Shown: positions 47,421 to 59,837, counted from the stretch's first letter. The stretch: DNA of 64,000 bases from Methylomonas koyamae (GCF_006483455.1 NZ_PPPU01000007.1:62001-126000), one strand, 5' to 3'. The notes: generated by a model not told the origin, from the letters alone. A program made the numbers and translations.

Positions 47421-48560
47421 ATGCCGATGAGGCCGACATTGGAAGACGATATCACTACAGAACTGCGCGTACTGGAGAGTCATTTAGACGGCATGTTAAG
47501 TCGCGTGCAGCATAACAGCCTGACGTTGAAACGCCTGCAAAGCTTTGAAATGCGACTATTGGCGATGAATACTTTGGCGGAGATGATTGAATTCATTTTG
47601 GCCGAAACCAAAATTCTGTTCGGTCTGGATGTCGTCAATTTGTGGTTGGTCGATCCGAAGAACGAAATCGCGGCCTATTTGGACAGTGACCATTACGATT
47701 ACCGGCGGCGCGAGGGCTTGCTGTTACTGAATCAGGAGGCTCCGCTGCATACCGGCTTTATCGGCAGCAAACAGCCGGTGCTTGGCAGTTACCGCGATCA
47801 CGACTGCGAGCGTTTCTTTCCGGCAGCGCAGCCTAAAAAACCGGCATCGGTTGTGATCGCCCCCTTGGTGCGCCGCGATAAATACCTCGGTTCCTTGAAT
47901 TTAGGTAGTTACCGTACCGACCGTTTTGTGCAGGGCATGGCTACGGATTTCATCGAGCATATTGCGTCGGTGATCAGTATCTGTCTGGAAAACAACCTGA
48001 ACGTGGAGACCATACGCCGCACCAGCCTGATCGATCCGTTAACCGGCGTCAATAACCGGCGTTTTTTGGAGCAGCGGATCGAAGAAGAACTGGACCGCAG
48101 CCAGCGTACTCGTGATCCGCTATCCTGTCTGTTTATGGATATCGATTATTTTAAGCGCATCAACGACGGCTACGGCCATCAGGCCGGCGATCACGTGTTG
48201 GCTGCCGTGGCGACGGTGATCAAAAAACAATTGCGTAACAACGATGTGTTGGCCCGATACGGCGGCGAGGAGTTCGTGGCGCTGTTATCGCAAAGCGATA
48301 ACAAACATACGGTCGAGATTGCTGAGCGGATTCGCGGCAGTATCGCCGATTTGCGGATCACCTTTGCCGAGCAAACCATACCGGTGACGATTTCGCTGGG
48401 TGCCGCTACTTACCAACCGGCTTTCGCCCTGAAAAAGCCGGTAGCCGAGATTGCGTTGCAATTGATCCAGACCGCCGATGCCGCGCTCTACGAGGCCAAG
48501 CGCAACGGCCGCAACCGGGTCGAAAACGGCGGTCTGGTGCTAAGGATGGATGCGGCTTAG
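47421..48560 (+). CDS. GAF-like/DUF484 diguanylate cyclase
   Basis: About 379 residues. A coiled-coil lead ([19 protein letters not shown]) is followed by a DUF484/GAF-type sensory domain (60-200) and a GGDEF domain with an intact active site YGGEEF and the [15 protein letters not shown] start. It should make c-di-GMP from GTP. The signal is unknown. Its end overlaps convergent galE by 4 bp. The ATG at 47421 is the first good start; an earlier TTG at 47361 is possible. Confidence 0.88.
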   Translation: MPMRPTLEDDITTELRVLESHLDGMLSRVQHNSLTLKRLQSFEMRLLAMNTLAEMIEFILAETKILFGLDVVNLWLVDPKNEIAAYLDSDHYDYRRREGLLLLNQEAPLHTGFIGSKQPVLGSYRDHDCERFFPAAQPKKPASVVIAPLVRRDKYLGSLNLGSYRTDRFVQGMATDFIEHIASVISICLENNLNVETIRRTSLIDPLTGVNNRRFLEQRIEEELDRSQRTRDPLSCLFMDIDYFKRINDGYGHQAGDHVLAAVATVIKKQLRNNDVLARYGGEEFVALLSQSDNKHTVEIAERIRGSIADLRITFAEQTIPVTISLGAATYQPAFALKKPVAEIALQLIQTADAALYEAKRNGRNRVENGGLVLRMDAA

Positions 48561-49603
48561 TGGTAGCCGTTCGGATTCTGGCTTTGCCAGCGCCAGGTAT
48601 CGGCAATCATTTGGGTTAAATCGCGCTCCGCTGTCCAACCCAATTTCTGTGCGGCCAGACTCGGATCGGCATAGCAGGCGGCGACGTCGCCGGCCCGGCG
48701 CGGCGCGATTTTGTATGGTACGTCCTGTCCGGTGACCTGGATAAAGGTGTTGACCATCTGCAAGACGCTGTAACCGTTACCCGTGCCCAGATTGACGGCA
48801 TCGCAGACCGGGGCGTCTGCCGGCTGGCTCAGCAGGTATTGCAAGGCTTTGATGTGGCCTTGGGCCAGATCGACCACGTGGATGTAATCCCTCACGCCGG
48901 TGCCGTCCACGGTGGGATAGTCGTCGCCGAATATCGAGAGCATCGGCAATTTGCCGATCGCAACCTGAGACAAGTAGGGCATCAGATTATTCGGGATGCC
49001 GTTCGGGTCCTCGCCGATCAGGCCGCTACTGTGGGCGCCAATCGGGTTGAAGTAACGCAGGATGGCGGTTTGCCAGGGGGCGGTTGTTTGGTTCAAGCCA
49101 TCCGCCGCGCTGGCGTCGCGCAAAATTTCCTCGATGAACAGTTTGGTGCGGCCGTAGGGATTGGTCGCTTGCAGCGGAAAACTCTCCAAAATAGGCACCG
49201 TGTGCGGGTCGCCGTAAACGGTCGCGGACGAGCTGAACACCAGCCGTTTGACGCCGGCTGCCGCCATCGTTTCCAGCAAGACCTGGGTGCCGTAAATGTT
49301 GTTGCGGTAGTAGCTGAGTGGTTGCTGGCAGGATTCGCCGACCGCTTTCAAGCCGGCAAAATGCACGACGGCGTCGACACTGTGGTTGTGGAAGATGCGG
49401 CCAAGGGCCGCGGCGTCGGTAATATCGGCTTGGTAAAACACCGGCGCCTTGCCGGTGATGGTTTCGATGCGGCGGAGCGCCTCGACTTTACTGTTGCTGA
49501 GATTGTCGACGATAACGATATCGAAACCGTTATTCAGCAATTCCACACAGGTATGGCTACCGATGTAGCCGGTACCGCCCGTCACTAGGATGGTTTGAGC
49601 CAT
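48557..49603 (-). CDS. galE: UDP-glucose 4-epimerase
   Basis: 348 residues. An NAD-binding GGTGYIGSH at 9-17, the DNLSNS motif and [12 protein letters not shown] containing the catalytic Tyr and Lys mark GalE. It interconverts UDP-glucose and UDP-galactose, using the product of galU. ttcA lies 15 bp upstream in the same direction. Confidence 0.95.
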   Translation of the reverse strand: MAQTILVTGGTGYIGSHTCVELLNNGFDIVIVDNLSNSKVEALRRIETITGKAPVFYQADITDAAALGRIFHNHSVDAVVHFAGLKAVGESCQQPLSYYRNNIYGTQVLLETMAAAGVKRLVFSSSATVYGDPHTVPILESFPLQATNPYGRTKLFIEEILRDASAADGLNQTTAPWQTAILRYFNPIGAHSSGLIGEDPNGIPNNLMPYLSQVAIGKLPMLSIFGDDYPTVDGTGVRDYIHVVDLAQGHIKALQYLLSQPADAPVCDAVNLGTGNGYSVLQMVNTFIQVTGQDVPYKIAPRRAGDVAACYADPSLAAQKLGWTAERDLTQMIADTWRWQSQNPNGYH

Positions 49604-49618
49604 ATTTCCGTTCCCTGT

Positions 49619-50476
49619 TTAGCGTTCGAGTATGTCCAGTCCCGGCTCGTCGGAGACGACGCGGGCCAGGGTTGAATTCGGATCGCGACGCAGGCCGGCA
49701 AAGTCGAACAAGCCGGTATCGAGCATTTGCGACGGGGCGATGTTTTGCAAGCCGGCGAAGATGGTTTCGATCCGGCCGGGGAATTGTTTGTCCCAAGCGT
49801 TCAACATCTGCTTCATCGCCTTGCGTTGCAAATTCTCCTGCGATCCGCACAGATTGCAGGGAATGATCGGAAACTGCTTGAAGGCAGCAAAGCGGTTGAT
49901 GTCCTTTTCGCGGCAATAGGCCAGCGGCCGGATCACGATATTCTGTTTATCGTCGCTGAGCAGTTTCGGCGGCATTGCTTTCAGTTTGCCGGCGTAGAAC
50001 AGGTTCAGAAAAAAGGTCTCGATGATGTCGTCGCGGTGGTGGCCCAACGCGATTTTGGTGATTTTGTGTTCCCTGGCGAAGCCGTACAGCGTACCGCGCC
50101 GTAGCCGCGAGCATAGGCTGCAGGTGGTCTGGCCTTCCGGAATGATGCGCTTGACGATGCTGTAAGTATCGTGTTCGATGATGTGGAACGGTACGCCGAT
50201 CGATGTCAGGTATTCCGGCAACACGTGTTCGGGAAAGCCGGGCTGTTTCTGGTCCAAATTCACGGCGATGATTTCGAAATTCACCGGCGCGGTTTTCTGC
50301 AAATTCAGCAGAATGTCCAGCATGGTGTACGAATCCTTGCCGCCGGATAGACAAACCATGACCTTGTCGTCCGGTTCGATCATATTGTAATCGGCGATGG
50401 CCTCGCCGACGCTGCGCCTCAGGCGCTTTTGCAGTTTGTTGAACTGGGTACGGGATTTTTGGCTGGGATCGGACAT
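49619..50476 (-). CDS. ttcA: tRNA 2-thiocytidine biosynthesis protein TtcA
   Basis: 285 residues. PP-loop SGGKDS at 44-49 and two CXXC pairs (CSLC and CNLC) that hold the Fe-S cluster identify TtcA, which thiolates cytidine 32 of tRNAs. It lies between fabB and galE on the same strand. Confidence 0.95.
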   Translation of the reverse strand: MSDPSQKSRTQFNKLQKRLRRSVGEAIADYNMIEPDDKVMVCLSGGKDSYTMLDILLNLQKTAPVNFEIIAVNLDQKQPGFPEHVLPEYLTSIGVPFHIIEHDTYSIVKRIIPEGQTTCSLCSRLRRGTLYGFAREHKITKIALGHHRDDIIETFFLNLFYAGKLKAMPPKLLSDDKQNIVIRPLAYCREKDINRFAAFKQFPIIPCNLCGSQENLQRKAMKQMLNAWDKQFPGRIETIFAGLQNIAPSQMLDTGLFDFAGLRRDPNSTLARVVSDEPGLDILER

Positions 50477-50522
50477 GGTGGGAAGAGAGGCGGCCTGGCT
50501 AAAGGTGCAGACCGCTTGGCAG

Positions 50523-51743
50523 TTAACCGTTGTAACGTTGGAAGATCAGCGTGGCGTTGGTGCCGCCGAAACCGAAGCTGTTTGACATCACCGTATTCAA
50601 GGTCACGTTGTCCTGATATTCGCGGACGATGGGGATGCCGGCGGCACCGGGGTCGAGTTGGCTGATGTTGGCCGACGCGCTCAAGAAGTTTTCTTCCATC
50701 ATCAGCAGCGAATAAATCGCTTCGTTGACGCCGGCAGCACCGAGGGCGTGGCCGGTCAGGGATTTGGTCGAGCTGACTCTGGGCACCGTATCGGCGCCGA
50801 ATACCGCGCGCATCGCTTCCAATTCGCGGGTATCGCCGACCGGCGTACTGGTGCCGTGGGCGTTGATGTAGTCGATCGGGTCGTTTACGGTCGCCAGCGC
50901 CATTTGCATGCAACGTACCGCGCCTTCGCCGGAGGGTTGCACCATGTCGTAACCGTCCGAGGTGGCGCCGTAGCCGACCAGCTCGGCATAGATTTTGGCG
51001 CCGCGGGCCTTGGCGTGCTCGAGCTCCTCGATCACCAAAACGCCGCCGCCGCCGGAGATCACGAAACCGTCGCGGGTCTCGTCGTAAGGGCGAGACGCGG
51101 TATCAGGGCTGTCGTTATATTTGGACGACAAGGCGCCCATGGCGTCGAACATGACCGACATGGTCCAGTGCAGTTCTTCGCCGCCGCCGGCAAATACGAT
51201 ATCCTGCTTGCCGAGTTGGATCAGTTCCTGGGCGTGGCCGATACAGTGGGCGCTGGTCGCGCAAGCCGAACTGATCGAATAGTTGACGCCCCTGATTTTG
51301 AACGGTGTGGCCAGGCAGGCGGTGTTGGTGCTGGACATGGCCCGCGTCACCATATACGGCCCGACTTTCTTGACGCCTTTGGAGCGCAGAATGTCGGCGG
51401 AATCGACCAGATTGGAGGTCGACGGCCCGCCGGAACCCATTACCAGGCCGGTGCGGATATTGGAAATATCGCTTTCGTCCAGGCCGGAATCGGCAATGGC
51501 CTGTTCCATTGCCAAGTAATTGAAGGCGGCACCGTCGCCCATGAAACGTTTGATCTTGCGGTCTATCGCTTCGTCCAGATCGATGTTAACCGGGCCGTGG
51601 ACGTGGCTTCTGAAGCCCAGCTCCTGGTAAACCGGGGCGTGCACGATGCCGGAACGGCCGCTCCGTAGCGAAGCGACGACTTCGTTCCGGTTATTACCGA
51701 TGCTGGAAACGATCCCCAAGCCTGTTACAACCGCGCGTCTCAT
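50523..51743 (-). CDS. fabB: Beta-ketoacyl-ACP synthase I
   Basis: 406 residues. Active-site Cys161 lies in [10 protein letters not shown], and the two histidines lie in [11 protein letters not shown] and [10 protein letters not shown]. FabB elongates unsaturated fatty acids and works with FabA, encoded 10 bp upstream. Confidence 0.95.
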   Translation of the reverse strand: MRRAVVTGLGIVSSIGNNRNEVVASLRSGRSGIVHAPVYQELGFRSHVHGPVNIDLDEAIDRKIKRFMGDGAAFNYLAMEQAIADSGLDESDISNIRTGLVMGSGGPSTSNLVDSADILRSKGVKKVGPYMVTRAMSSTNTACLATPFKIRGVNYSISSACATSAHCIGHAQELIQLGKQDIVFAGGGEELHWTMSVMFDAMGALSSKYNDSPDTASRPYDETRDGFVISGGGGVLVIEELEHAKARGAKIYAELVGYGATSDGYDMVQPSGEGAVRCMQMALATVNDPIDYINAHGTSTPVGDTRELEAMRAVFGADTVPRVSSTKSLTGHALGAAGVNEAIYSLLMMEENFLSASANISQLDPGAAGIPIVREYQDNVTLNTVMSNSFGFGGTNATLIFQRYNG

Positions 51744-51753
51744 GTTGGTTTCC

Positions 51754-52269
51754 TTAGAAATCCTGAGTGGAAGTAAATAAGCCGACCCGTAAATCGGTGG
51801 CTTCGTAGATTTGTTTGCCGTCTACTTCCATGACTGCATCGGCGATACCCATCACCAGTTTGCGCATGATCACGCGCTTCAAGTCGATTTTATAGGTGAC
51901 TTTTTTAGCGGTCGGCAGCACCTGGCCGGTGAATTTCACCTCGCCGCAACCCAGAGCTCGGCCTTTGCCGGGACCGCCGAGCCAGCACAAGTAAAAACCG
52001 ATCAATTGCCACATGGCATCCAGCCCCAGACAGCCGGGCATGACCGGGTCTCCCTGAAAATGGCAGGCAAAAAACCACAAGTCGGGATTGATATCCAGTT
52101 CGGCAATAATCTCGCCCTTGCCGTATTTACCGCCTTCATCGGAAATATGGACGATGCGGTCCATCATCAGCATATTGGGAAGCGGTAACTGCGCGTTTTC
52201 CGGACCGTAAAGCTCGCCCCGGCCGGACATCAACAACTCTTCGCGCGTGAAACTGTTCTGCTTCTCCAT
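51754..52269 (-). CDS. fabA: 3-hydroxydecanoyl-ACP dehydratase/isomerase
   Basis: 171 residues, one short of E. coli FabA. Catalytic His70 lies in [14 protein letters not shown] and Asp84 in LGLDAMWQL. It introduces the double bond for anaerobic unsaturated fatty acid synthesis. The fabA-fabB pair is typical of gammaproteobacteria. Confidence 0.96.
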   Translation of the reverse strand: MEKQNSFTREELLMSGRGELYGPENAQLPLPNMLMMDRIVHISDEGGKYGKGEIIAELDINPDLWFFACHFQGDPVMPGCLGLDAMWQLIGFYLCWLGGPGKGRALGCGEVKFTGQVLPTAKKVTYKIDLKRVIMRKLVMGIADAVMEVDGKQIYEATDLRVGLFTSTQDF

Positions 52270-52345
52270 CCAATAATTACCTGATTCGTGGGTTCAAAAA
52301 CATCCACCATTATCCAATAATCGGCTTAAAAAATCAGCTCAATTT

Positions 52346-54259
52346 TTATCCCGGCATCACCTCGCGCAGCAAGTCGTCAAGCTTCAATGAGTCGCGTTGC
52401 AAGCGTTGCTGGTAAATCAAAGCGTACATCAGGACCGACGCGACGTAGCCGCGGGTTTCTTTGTACGGTATGTTTTCGATCCAGATATCGGCCGGTAGCG
52501 CTTGGCTTCCGGGCAGCCAACGCTTAATTTTGTTGGCGCCGGCGTTGTAGGCCGCGGCAGCTAAAGCGTAGTGGCCGCCGAACTGGTGCAACAGTTTCTT
52601 GAAATAAAATGCGCCGTACTTTAGGTTTAGTTCCGGACGAAACAGACTGTCGTCGTCGCCCCAGCTGTCGTGCAGATCGGCAGCGATTTGCCGGCCGGTT
52701 TGCGGCATCACTTGCATCAAACCTTTGGCGCCGGCGGGCGAATCGGCCTGACTGTCGAAGGCGCTTTCCTGACGAATCAAACCGTAGATGATGGCGGGAT
52801 CCAACTGCCTTTCCTGCGCGATTTGCCCGATTTCCCGACTGTATTCCAGCGGAAAGCGCAACTCGACGTCATCCCAATGATTGGCTTTGGCGACGGTAGC
52901 GATGGCTAAAGCCGGCGCACGCCAGCGTTGTGCCAGTTTAGCCGCAACCGGCAATAGGTTAGGTTCCAATTTGGCAACGGCGAACTGCCATTGGCGCCTG
53001 GCTTCTGCCGGCCGATTCAATACCAGCAGTTCGTTTGCCGCCTGAAAATCGGCTCGGTTGCTTAGCGCTTGCAACTCGGATTCGGCAACTTGTAACGGTC
53101 GGTGCGCCAAGTCGATCGCTTGGCCGGATTTAGCGGCGGCCATAAATCCGTAAAAGCTGCGATTTTTCGCCAACTCTACGAATTGGCGGTTAGCGGCTTC
53201 GCCTTGGCCGACTGCCGCCAAAGCCCGCGCCTGCCAATAACGCCACTTGTCCCGATTTTTCTCTTCGCTGTTCAAGCGGGCGATGGCGGTGAGCACGTTC
53301 GGCCAATCCTGGCTATTCAATGCCGCCCGCACCCGCCATTCCCGGCTCGATTCGTCGTCGGTTTCCAAACGCGACAAGCGCGGATAGGCTTGGGCATCGT
53401 GTTTCAATGCCAAGGCCAGGGCCAGTTGTCTTTCGATAAAGGCGGCGCGATCCGGCGCGATGGGCTGCTGCGCTTTTTCCTGATCCCAATATCGTGCCGC
53501 CGCTCCAGGATCGCGCTCCAGCCAACGCTCGACGGCATGGCCCAGCATTTCCGGTGCATCTGCCGGTTGATTGCGCCAACCGGTTTCGGTCTGTATGGCT
53601 TCCGGTTGCCGATGTAGTTTCAACCAAAGTTCGGCGCGCGGCAGTTCATCAGCGGCCAGGAAACGGGCGAGATACTCGGCCAGCGCCGGATTATCGCGTT
53701 TCAAGGCGGCATGGAAACGTTGCCAGACTAGATCGTGATTAAAGTAAGGCGATGCTTGGTAGGCCGCGAACAGGCCGTCACAGTTGTTCGGTTGCGATTT
53801 ACCGCTCAGCCAAAGTGCGCGGGCGAGAACGAACGCCTCGGGTGTTTGGCCGGTTTCGACGTAGGCCAGGCCGGCGTAACATTGCAAAGCACTGTCGTCG
53901 CTGGCTTGGTAATATCTTAAAAAGTCCGGCCAACGTTTTTGTTCGCCAAGGTAAGCCAACCATTTCGGCTTGAGCAAGCCGGCATAGCGGCTGGACCCGT
54001 TTTCTGTCAGGAACGCGCGTATCTCATCGTCGGCGGACAAACGGCTTTTCAACCATTGGTATTGCAAATACGGATACAACGGGTAAGTTTTCAAAGTGGC
54101 GGCGAGCTGACGGTAGTCGGATTCGCGGTGCGCTGAGATAGCTTGTTCCGCTTGCAGAAAACGTTGGCGCAGATCGCCGATTTCGGAATCTCCGGCCGTC
54201 GCCCACGCCGGCAATAGGCTGACGATTGCGGCGAGCATCAGATTTTTGATTAACGACAT
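52346..54259 (-). CDS. slt: Soluble lytic murein transglycosylase
   Basis: 637 residues with a signal peptide (cut near ATAGD). An alpha-superhelical ring domain of Slt70 type precedes a C-terminal lysozyme-like domain with catalytic Glu in GLIRQESAFD, then GAKGLMQVMPQT and AAAYNAGANKIKRWL. It cleaves peptidoglycan glycan strands in the periplasm. Confidence 0.94.
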   Translation of the reverse strand: MSLIKNLMLAAIVSLLPAWATAGDSEIGDLRQRFLQAEQAISAHRESDYRQLAATLKTYPLYPYLQYQWLKSRLSADDEIRAFLTENGSSRYAGLLKPKWLAYLGEQKRWPDFLRYYQASDDSALQCYAGLAYVETGQTPEAFVLARALWLSGKSQPNNCDGLFAAYQASPYFNHDLVWQRFHAALKRDNPALAEYLARFLAADELPRAELWLKLHRQPEAIQTETGWRNQPADAPEMLGHAVERWLERDPGAAARYWDQEKAQQPIAPDRAAFIERQLALALALKHDAQAYPRLSRLETDDESSREWRVRAALNSQDWPNVLTAIARLNSEEKNRDKWRYWQARALAAVGQGEAANRQFVELAKNRSFYGFMAAAKSGQAIDLAHRPLQVAESELQALSNRADFQAANELLVLNRPAEARRQWQFAVAKLEPNLLPVAAKLAQRWRAPALAIATVAKANHWDDVELRFPLEYSREIGQIAQERQLDPAIIYGLIRQESAFDSQADSPAGAKGLMQVMPQTGRQIAADLHDSWGDDDSLFRPELNLKYGAFYFKKLLHQFGGHYALAAAAYNAGANKIKRWLPGSQALPADIWIENIPYKETRGYVASVLMYALIYQQRLQRDSLKLDDLLREVMPG

Positions 54260-54327
54260 GGCACTTCCCCGATAATCGGACCATTCGGCCCGGCAAGCTG
54301 TTTTGCCGCGGCCATCGGACCATTATA

Positions 54328-56157
54328 ATGGCTAAACTCAATAGAATTCGTTTACAGACGTTGAAAATCAATCAAGCTGCAAGCCACACTGAATACTCCT
54401 GGCGTTACATTTACGGTATTGCTCTCCAACACAAAAAGCAATTGTTGGCCGGACATATGATGGCGATCCTGGCGACAGTGGCCAGCGTGCCGGTGCCGCT
54501 GTTGATGCCTTTGCTGGTAGATGAAGTACTGTTACACCATCCCGGTGTCGTGTTGGCGACGCTTAATCCCTGGTTGCCGGCGGAATGGCATACGCCTGTG
54601 GTCTATATCGGCGCGATTTTATTGGCGAGCTTGTTGTTGCGACTATTCGCATTGGCCTTGAATATCAGTCAGACCCGACAGTTTTCTAACATCGCCAAGG
54701 ATGTGGTGTTTCGAATCCGGGCCAGCCTGGTGGCGCATTTGCAGCGTATCTCGATGTCGGAATACGAAAGTCTGGGCAGCGGTACCGTCAGTTCGCACAT
54801 GGTGACCGATCTGGATACTCTGGACAACTTCATCGGCTCCACGATCAGCAAGTTGCTGGTCGCGGTGTTGACGGTATTCGGTACTGCACTGATCTTGTTA
54901 TGGATGCATTGGCAATTGGGCCTGTTCATCATCTTCCTTAACCCCTTGGTGATTTACCTGGCCAAGGCGGTCGGCTCCCGGGTCAAGGAGTTGAAAGCCA
55001 ACGAAAACAAAGCTTACGCAATCTTCCAGCAGGCCTTGAGCGAAACGTTGGAAGCGATACATCAGATCCGTGCCAGTAACCGCGAGGAGCATTACTGTCG
55101 GCAATTGGTCAACAGCGCGCTGGCCGTGAAAAACCATTCCACGATCTACGCCTGGAAAAGCGATGCGACGGTACGGCTGAGTTTCCTGACCTTTTTGTTC
55201 GGTTTCGATATTTTCCGCGCCACTGCGATGCTGATGGTGCTGTATTCCAACCTCACTATCGGCGAAATGTTGGCGGTGTTCGGTTATTTGTGGTTCATGA
55301 TGGCGCCGGTCCAGGAAATTTTGAGCATCCAGCAATCGTTTTATGCCGCCAAAGCCGCTTTGACGCGGGTAAATCAGCTGGCCAGACTAGAACGCGAGCC
55401 TTACTATCCGCATTTGGCCAATCCGTTCCAGGGCAAGAAAACGGTTTCGGTCAGCGTCAAGGACTTGCATTTCAGTTACAAGGACGAGCCGGTGCTGAAC
55501 GGCATCAATTTGTCGATCCGGGCCGGGGAAAAGATAGCACTGGTCGGCGCCAGCGGCGGCGGCAAATCGACATTGGCGCAAACCCTGATCGGGCTCTATC
55601 CGCCGGGTAGCGGCATGATTTATTTCGACGGTGTGCCGCTGGACCGCATCGGGCTGGACGTGGTGCGCGAACACGTGGCGACGGTACTGCAGCATCCGGC
55701 ACTGCTGAACGATACCATTCGCGCCAATCTGACCCTGGGCCGAGATATCGCCGACGCGGCTTTGTGGCAGGCGCTGGAAATCGCTCAGTTAAAACACGTC
55801 GTTAAAGACTTGCCGGCCGGATTGGATACGGTGGTCGGCCGCCAAGGCATGCGTTTGTCCGGCGGCCAACGCCAGCGCATGGCGATCGCGCGGATGATCG
55901 TCAGCCAACCGGCGGTCGTGATTCTGGACGAAGCCACCTCGGCATTGGACAGCGAAACCGAGTACAAGCTGCACCGGGCCTTAAACGGATTTTTGGCAGG
56001 ACGCACCACCATCATCATCGCCCATCGTTTGAGCGCGGTGAAACAGGCCGACCACGTCTACGTGTTCGAACAGGGCCAAATTTGCGAGCAAGGCAAGCAC
56101 GAAGTGCTGATTCAGCAGAACGGCTTATACGCCAAACTTTACGGCGACTACCAATGA
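54328..56157 (+). CDS. ABC exporter, fused membrane and ATPase domains
   Basis: 609 residues. Six membrane helices (30-320) are followed by one ATPase domain with Walker A GASGGGKST, the LSGGQRQRMAIARM signature, VVILDEATSALD Walker B and IIIAHRLSAV H-loop. It is a half-transporter of the MsbA/multidrug type, acting as a dimer. The cargo is not known; it is not certain to be MsbA. The stop overlaps the RNase AM start (ATGA). Confidence 0.88.
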   Translation: MAKLNRIRLQTLKINQAASHTEYSWRYIYGIALQHKKQLLAGHMMAILATVASVPVPLLMPLLVDEVLLHHPGVVLATLNPWLPAEWHTPVVYIGAILLASLLLRLFALALNISQTRQFSNIAKDVVFRIRASLVAHLQRISMSEYESLGSGTVSSHMVTDLDTLDNFIGSTISKLLVAVLTVFGTALILLWMHWQLGLFIIFLNPLVIYLAKAVGSRVKELKANENKAYAIFQQALSETLEAIHQIRASNREEHYCRQLVNSALAVKNHSTIYAWKSDATVRLSFLTFLFGFDIFRATAMLMVLYSNLTIGEMLAVFGYLWFMMAPVQEILSIQQSFYAAKAALTRVNQLARLEREPYYPHLANPFQGKKTVSVSVKDLHFSYKDEPVLNGINLSIRAGEKIALVGASGGGKSTLAQTLIGLYPPGSGMIYFDGVPLDRIGLDVVREHVATVLQHPALLNDTIRANLTLGRDIADAALWQALEIAQLKHVVKDLPAGLDTVVGRQGMRLSGGQRQRMAIARMIVSQPAVVILDEATSALDSETEYKLHRALNGFLAGRTTIIIAHRLSAVKQADHVYVFEQGQICEQGKHEVLIQQNGLYAKLYGDYQ

Positions 56158-56987
56158 GCGATCCGATTTACGACTTACACTGCCATTCGACCGCGTCGGA
56201 CGGTGCCTTGCCGCCGGCCGAACTGGTCGGCCGTGCCAAACTACAAGGTGTCGACGTCCTGGCACTGACCGACCACGACACTGTGGCCGGTTTGGCCGAA
56301 GCCCGCCAAGCGGCACAGGATTGCGGCATGCGGCTGATTCAAGGTATCGAATTGTCGGCCGGCTTTGAGAGCCATTGCCTGCATATCGTCGGTCTGAATA
56401 TCGATCCGACTAACGGCCAGTTGTTGGAAGGAATTGGTCGGCAGCAGATCACGCGCGAGGATCGGGCGCAAAAAATCGCCCAAAAGTTGGTCAAGAAAGG
56501 CATTCCGGACGCTTATCCGGAACTGCGCGCCGCGGCCGGCAACGGCGAAATCACCCGGCTGCATTTCGCCGATTTCCTGGTCAAGCACGGTTATGTCGCG
56601 ACTCAGCAGGATGCTTTCGACCGTTATTTGAGTAAAGGCAAACCCGGCTACGTGCCGACTGCTTGGGCGCCGTTGGCCGAATGCGTGGCTTGGATCAGGC
56701 AGGCCGGCGGGGTGGCGGTGCTGGCGCATCCCTTACGCTACAAGCTCAGCACGAAATGGTTGGACAAGGCCCTGGGCCAGTTCAAGGCCGCAGGCGGGCA
56801 GGGGATCGAGGTGGTTACCGGCAGGGCCAGCATCGACGACATTCGCTTAAGTTACGGCTTTGCGCTCAAACACCAGTTGTATGCTTCGCAAGGCTCGGAT
56901 TTTCACGCGCCGGGTAACCAGTACCTGGAATTGGGCCGGTTGGCGGCGATGCCGGCTGGCGCCAATCCGGTTTGGGATTTGTTCTGA
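56154..56987 (+). CDS. rnm: RNase AM (YciV/TrpH), PHP-domain exoribonuclease
   Basis: 277 residues. Metal ligands of the PHP domain are visible: DLHCHSTASDG (His9, His11) and LTDHDT, with AHPLRY and SDFHAPG further on. E. coli YciV is a 5'-3' exoribonuclease maturing rRNA 5' ends. The ATG at 56154 overlaps the ABC exporter stop; the longer frame from 56082 lies inside that gene. Confidence 0.88.
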   Translation: MSDPIYDLHCHSTASDGALPPAELVGRAKLQGVDVLALTDHDTVAGLAEARQAAQDCGMRLIQGIELSAGFESHCLHIVGLNIDPTNGQLLEGIGRQQITREDRAQKIAQKLVKKGIPDAYPELRAAAGNGEITRLHFADFLVKHGYVATQQDAFDRYLSKGKPGYVPTAWAPLAECVAWIRQAGGVAVLAHPLRYKLSTKWLDKALGQFKAAGGQGIEVVTGRASIDDIRLSYGFALKHQLYASQGSDFHAPGNQYLELGRLAAMPAGANPVWDLF

Positions 56988-56996
56988 CGATACAGC

Positions 56997-59837
56997 TTAG
57001 TCGGCGTCGAACAGGGCGCCGAACTCGTCCGGCGGCAACGGTTGATTCCAATAAAAACCTTGGGCTTTATGGCAACCGAGCTGGTGTAAACGTTCCGCTT
57101 GTTCTTGAGTCTCGACGCCTTCGGCCAGCGTCAACAAGCCCAACGTGTCTCCGAGTTGTACGATGGCCTCGACAATCGCCGCGTCTTCGGCCTTGCCGGA
57201 GTTTAAATCCTGGATGAAGGATTGATCGATCTTCAGTTTGTTGACCGCGAAACGCTTTAGATAACTGAGCGAGGAATAGCCGGTGCCGAAGTCGTCAATT
57301 GCAAAGCTGACCCCCAGTGCTCTCAGGTCGGCAATATTCTGAATGACCGTCGCGGTGTCGTACATCAACACCGATTCGGTCAGTTCCAATTCCAAATATT
57401 CCGGCTCCAGGCCCGACTCGGCTAAGGCGGAGCGTACCGATTCCAGTAGATTACCGCGTTTGAATTGCAGCGCAGAAATATTCACCGTCACTAACAATTC
57501 GTAACCGGCATCACGCCAAATCCGGTTCTGCCGGCAGGCTTCCCGCAATACCCAGTCGCCGATCGGTACGATCAGGCCATTGTCTTCCGCAATCGGAATG
57601 AACTTGGCCGGCGGAATCATCGGGCCGCTGGCCGGTTGCCAGCGCAACAAGGCTTCGGCGCCGATGATTTTGTTATCGCGAATCGAATATTGGGGCTGAT
57701 AGTGCAGGCGGAATTCGTTTTGTTTCAATGCCGCACGCAGGCCGTTCTCGATATTCATACGCTCGATAGAGGCCAGGTTCATGTCGTGGGAAAAGAAACG
57801 GAAAGTATTGCGGCCTTCGTTTTTGGCCGCGTACATCGCGGTGTCGGCTTTGTTCAACAGGCCGTGGAAACTCAAACCGTCGTTGGGATAGAGGCTGATA
57901 CCGATGCTGAATGAGGTGCACACCGTGATGCCCTCGATTTGAAACGGCTGGTTTAACTGATCGAGAATTTTCAGCGAGATTTGGGCGATGGTGTCCACCT
58001 CCGGAATGTCGGTCAGAATGATGATGAATTCGTCCCCGCCTTGGCGGCACACCGTATCCACTTCGCGGACGCATTGGCACAGGCGTTCGGCAATGCCCTG
58101 CAACAGACGGTCGCCGACGTCGTGACCCATCGTGTCGTTGATGTTCTTGAAATGATCCAGGTCCAGAAATAGCAGGCCAACCAGCGTGTTATTGCGTAAA
58201 GCATGAGCCATGGCTTGGTCGAAACGGTCGCGCAGCAAAGTCCGGTTCGGCAGGTTGGTCAGCGGGTCGTGCCGGGCCAAATATTCAATCTGGGCTTCAG
58301 CGGCTTTGCGGGCCGTGATGTCCGAGAAAATGCCGATGTAGTGGCTGACCGCACCGTAAGTATCGCCTATTGTCGAGATACCGAGCCAGGCCGGATAGGG
58401 TTCGCCATTTTTACGGGTGTCCCATATTTCGCCTTGCCAATAGCCGTTATCCTTCAATGCTTGGCGGATACGGCGGAAATGGCCGCTGTCGTTGTGTTCG
58501 GAATCGAGCATCGCCGGCTTTTTGCCGAACACTTCCTCAGCCCGGTAACCGGTAATATTGGTGTAGGCTTGGTTGCTGGAGACGATAGTGAGGTCCGGCG
58601 CGCATAAAAATATGGCTTCCCCGCTGTTTTCAAACACCTTGGCGAGCAATTTCAAGCGTTCGGCGGCGATTTTACTCTCAGTGATGTCCGCGTGGGTGCC
58701 AAGCATTCGCAGCGGTCGGCCGTCGGCGTCGCGTTCGACAATACTGCCGATCGACTGAATCCATTTCCAACTGCCGTCGGCGCAACGCACACGATATTCG
58801 AGCCGGTACTCGCCGAGAGCGCCGCCGATATAGGCTCGATAGCGCTCCAGCGTTGCCTGACGGTCGTCGGGATGCAGCCTTTCGGCCCAGGCGTCGAAAT
58901 CGGGCGAAAAAGCGGTCGCCTCGTAACCAAGCATTGCCGAATATTCGCGATTGACAACGGTTGCGCCAGTCTGCGGATTCAAGTCAAAAAAGCCGAGTTT
59001 GGCGGCCTGCATCGACAAACGCAGGCGTTCTTCGCTATCGCTGAGTGCTTGTTGGGTCCGACGAATTTCGGTGATATCGTGGGCCAGGCCGTTGACTGCA
59101 ATCACCCGGTCCTGGTCGTCGAAAATGGGGGTGGCGTTTAGGCTTAGCAACCGGCTGCCGCCGTTTCGGCAGCGCAATTCCAACTCGTAATTGGGCGGCT
59201 TGATACCGTTCAAACAGGCTTGAGTATGGGCGCGGGCAGCTTGGTTGAGCGGATTTTCCGTCGCCAAAGCAAAACAATCGCCCAATAACCGGTCGGCCGG
59301 ATAACCGAGAATCTGTTCTACCGATGGCCCCAGGTAACTGAACTCACCTTGCGGATTCAAAGAGAACAGAAAATATTCGGAACTCAGACTTTCGACCAGC
59401 TCGCGGAAGCGCTGCTCGCTGTGTCGCAACAGGTTTTGCTGCTCCAACAAGTTTTGCGTCGTGCGATGGGCGCGCAATACGTACTCGATCCGGTGCGGCA
59501 ACAGAGGCCATTGCACCGGTTTGCCGATAAAATCGGTGGCGCCCAGCTCGAAGGCTTCGTTGACCGCGTGAGTGTCTTCGATAGCCGTCATCATGACGAT
59601 AGGCGTGTTACATTGCGGCAGCGACCGGATTTGCCGTAGACAGGCGAAGCCATCCAGTTCCGGCATCATCACGTCCAATAACACCAGATCCGGCTGTTCC
59701 TGGTAAAACAAGCGCAAGCCTTCGCGCCCGTTTTCGGCTTCCACGGTTTGGTACTGGTTGGCGCGTAATACTTGGCCCACCAACAATCTGACCATGGCGT
59801 CGTCGTCGACAATCAGAATTTTGGGATCGATGGTCAC
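56997..59837 (-). CDS. REC-PAS-GGDEF-EAL response regulator
   Basis: 946 residues. A receiver domain ([10 protein letters not shown], phosphoacceptor in [13 protein letters not shown]) is followed by about three PAS units (130-520), a GGDEF domain with intact RQGGDEF and an EAL domain with [15 protein letters not shown] and AEGVETQ. Both c-di-GMP synthesis and breakdown are possible. It overlaps the upstream regulator gene by 4 bp and is the last of a three-gene operon. Confidence 0.92.
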   Translation of the reverse strand: MTIDPKILIVDDDAMVRLLVGQVLRANQYQTVEAENGREGLRLFYQEQPDLVLLDVMMPELDGFACLRQIRSLPQCNTPIVMMTAIEDTHAVNEAFELGATDFIGKPVQWPLLPHRIEYVLRAHRTTQNLLEQQNLLRHSEQRFRELVESLSSEYFLFSLNPQGEFSYLGPSVEQILGYPADRLLGDCFALATENPLNQAARAHTQACLNGIKPPNYELELRCRNGGSRLLSLNATPIFDDQDRVIAVNGLAHDITEIRRTQQALSDSEERLRLSMQAAKLGFFDLNPQTGATVVNREYSAMLGYEATAFSPDFDAWAERLHPDDRQATLERYRAYIGGALGEYRLEYRVRCADGSWKWIQSIGSIVERDADGRPLRMLGTHADITESKIAAERLKLLAKVFENSGEAIFLCAPDLTIVSSNQAYTNITGYRAEEVFGKKPAMLDSEHNDSGHFRRIRQALKDNGYWQGEIWDTRKNGEPYPAWLGISTIGDTYGAVSHYIGIFSDITARKAAEAQIEYLARHDPLTNLPNRTLLRDRFDQAMAHALRNNTLVGLLFLDLDHFKNINDTMGHDVGDRLLQGIAERLCQCVREVDTVCRQGGDEFIIILTDIPEVDTIAQISLKILDQLNQPFQIEGITVCTSFSIGISLYPNDGLSFHGLLNKADTAMYAAKNEGRNTFRFFSHDMNLASIERMNIENGLRAALKQNEFRLHYQPQYSIRDNKIIGAEALLRWQPASGPMIPPAKFIPIAEDNGLIVPIGDWVLREACRQNRIWRDAGYELLVTVNISALQFKRGNLLESVRSALAESGLEPEYLELELTESVLMYDTATVIQNIADLRALGVSFAIDDFGTGYSSLSYLKRFAVNKLKIDQSFIQDLNSGKAEDAAIVEAIVQLGDTLGLLTLAEGVETQEQAERLHQLGCHKAQGFYWNQPLPPDEFGALFDAD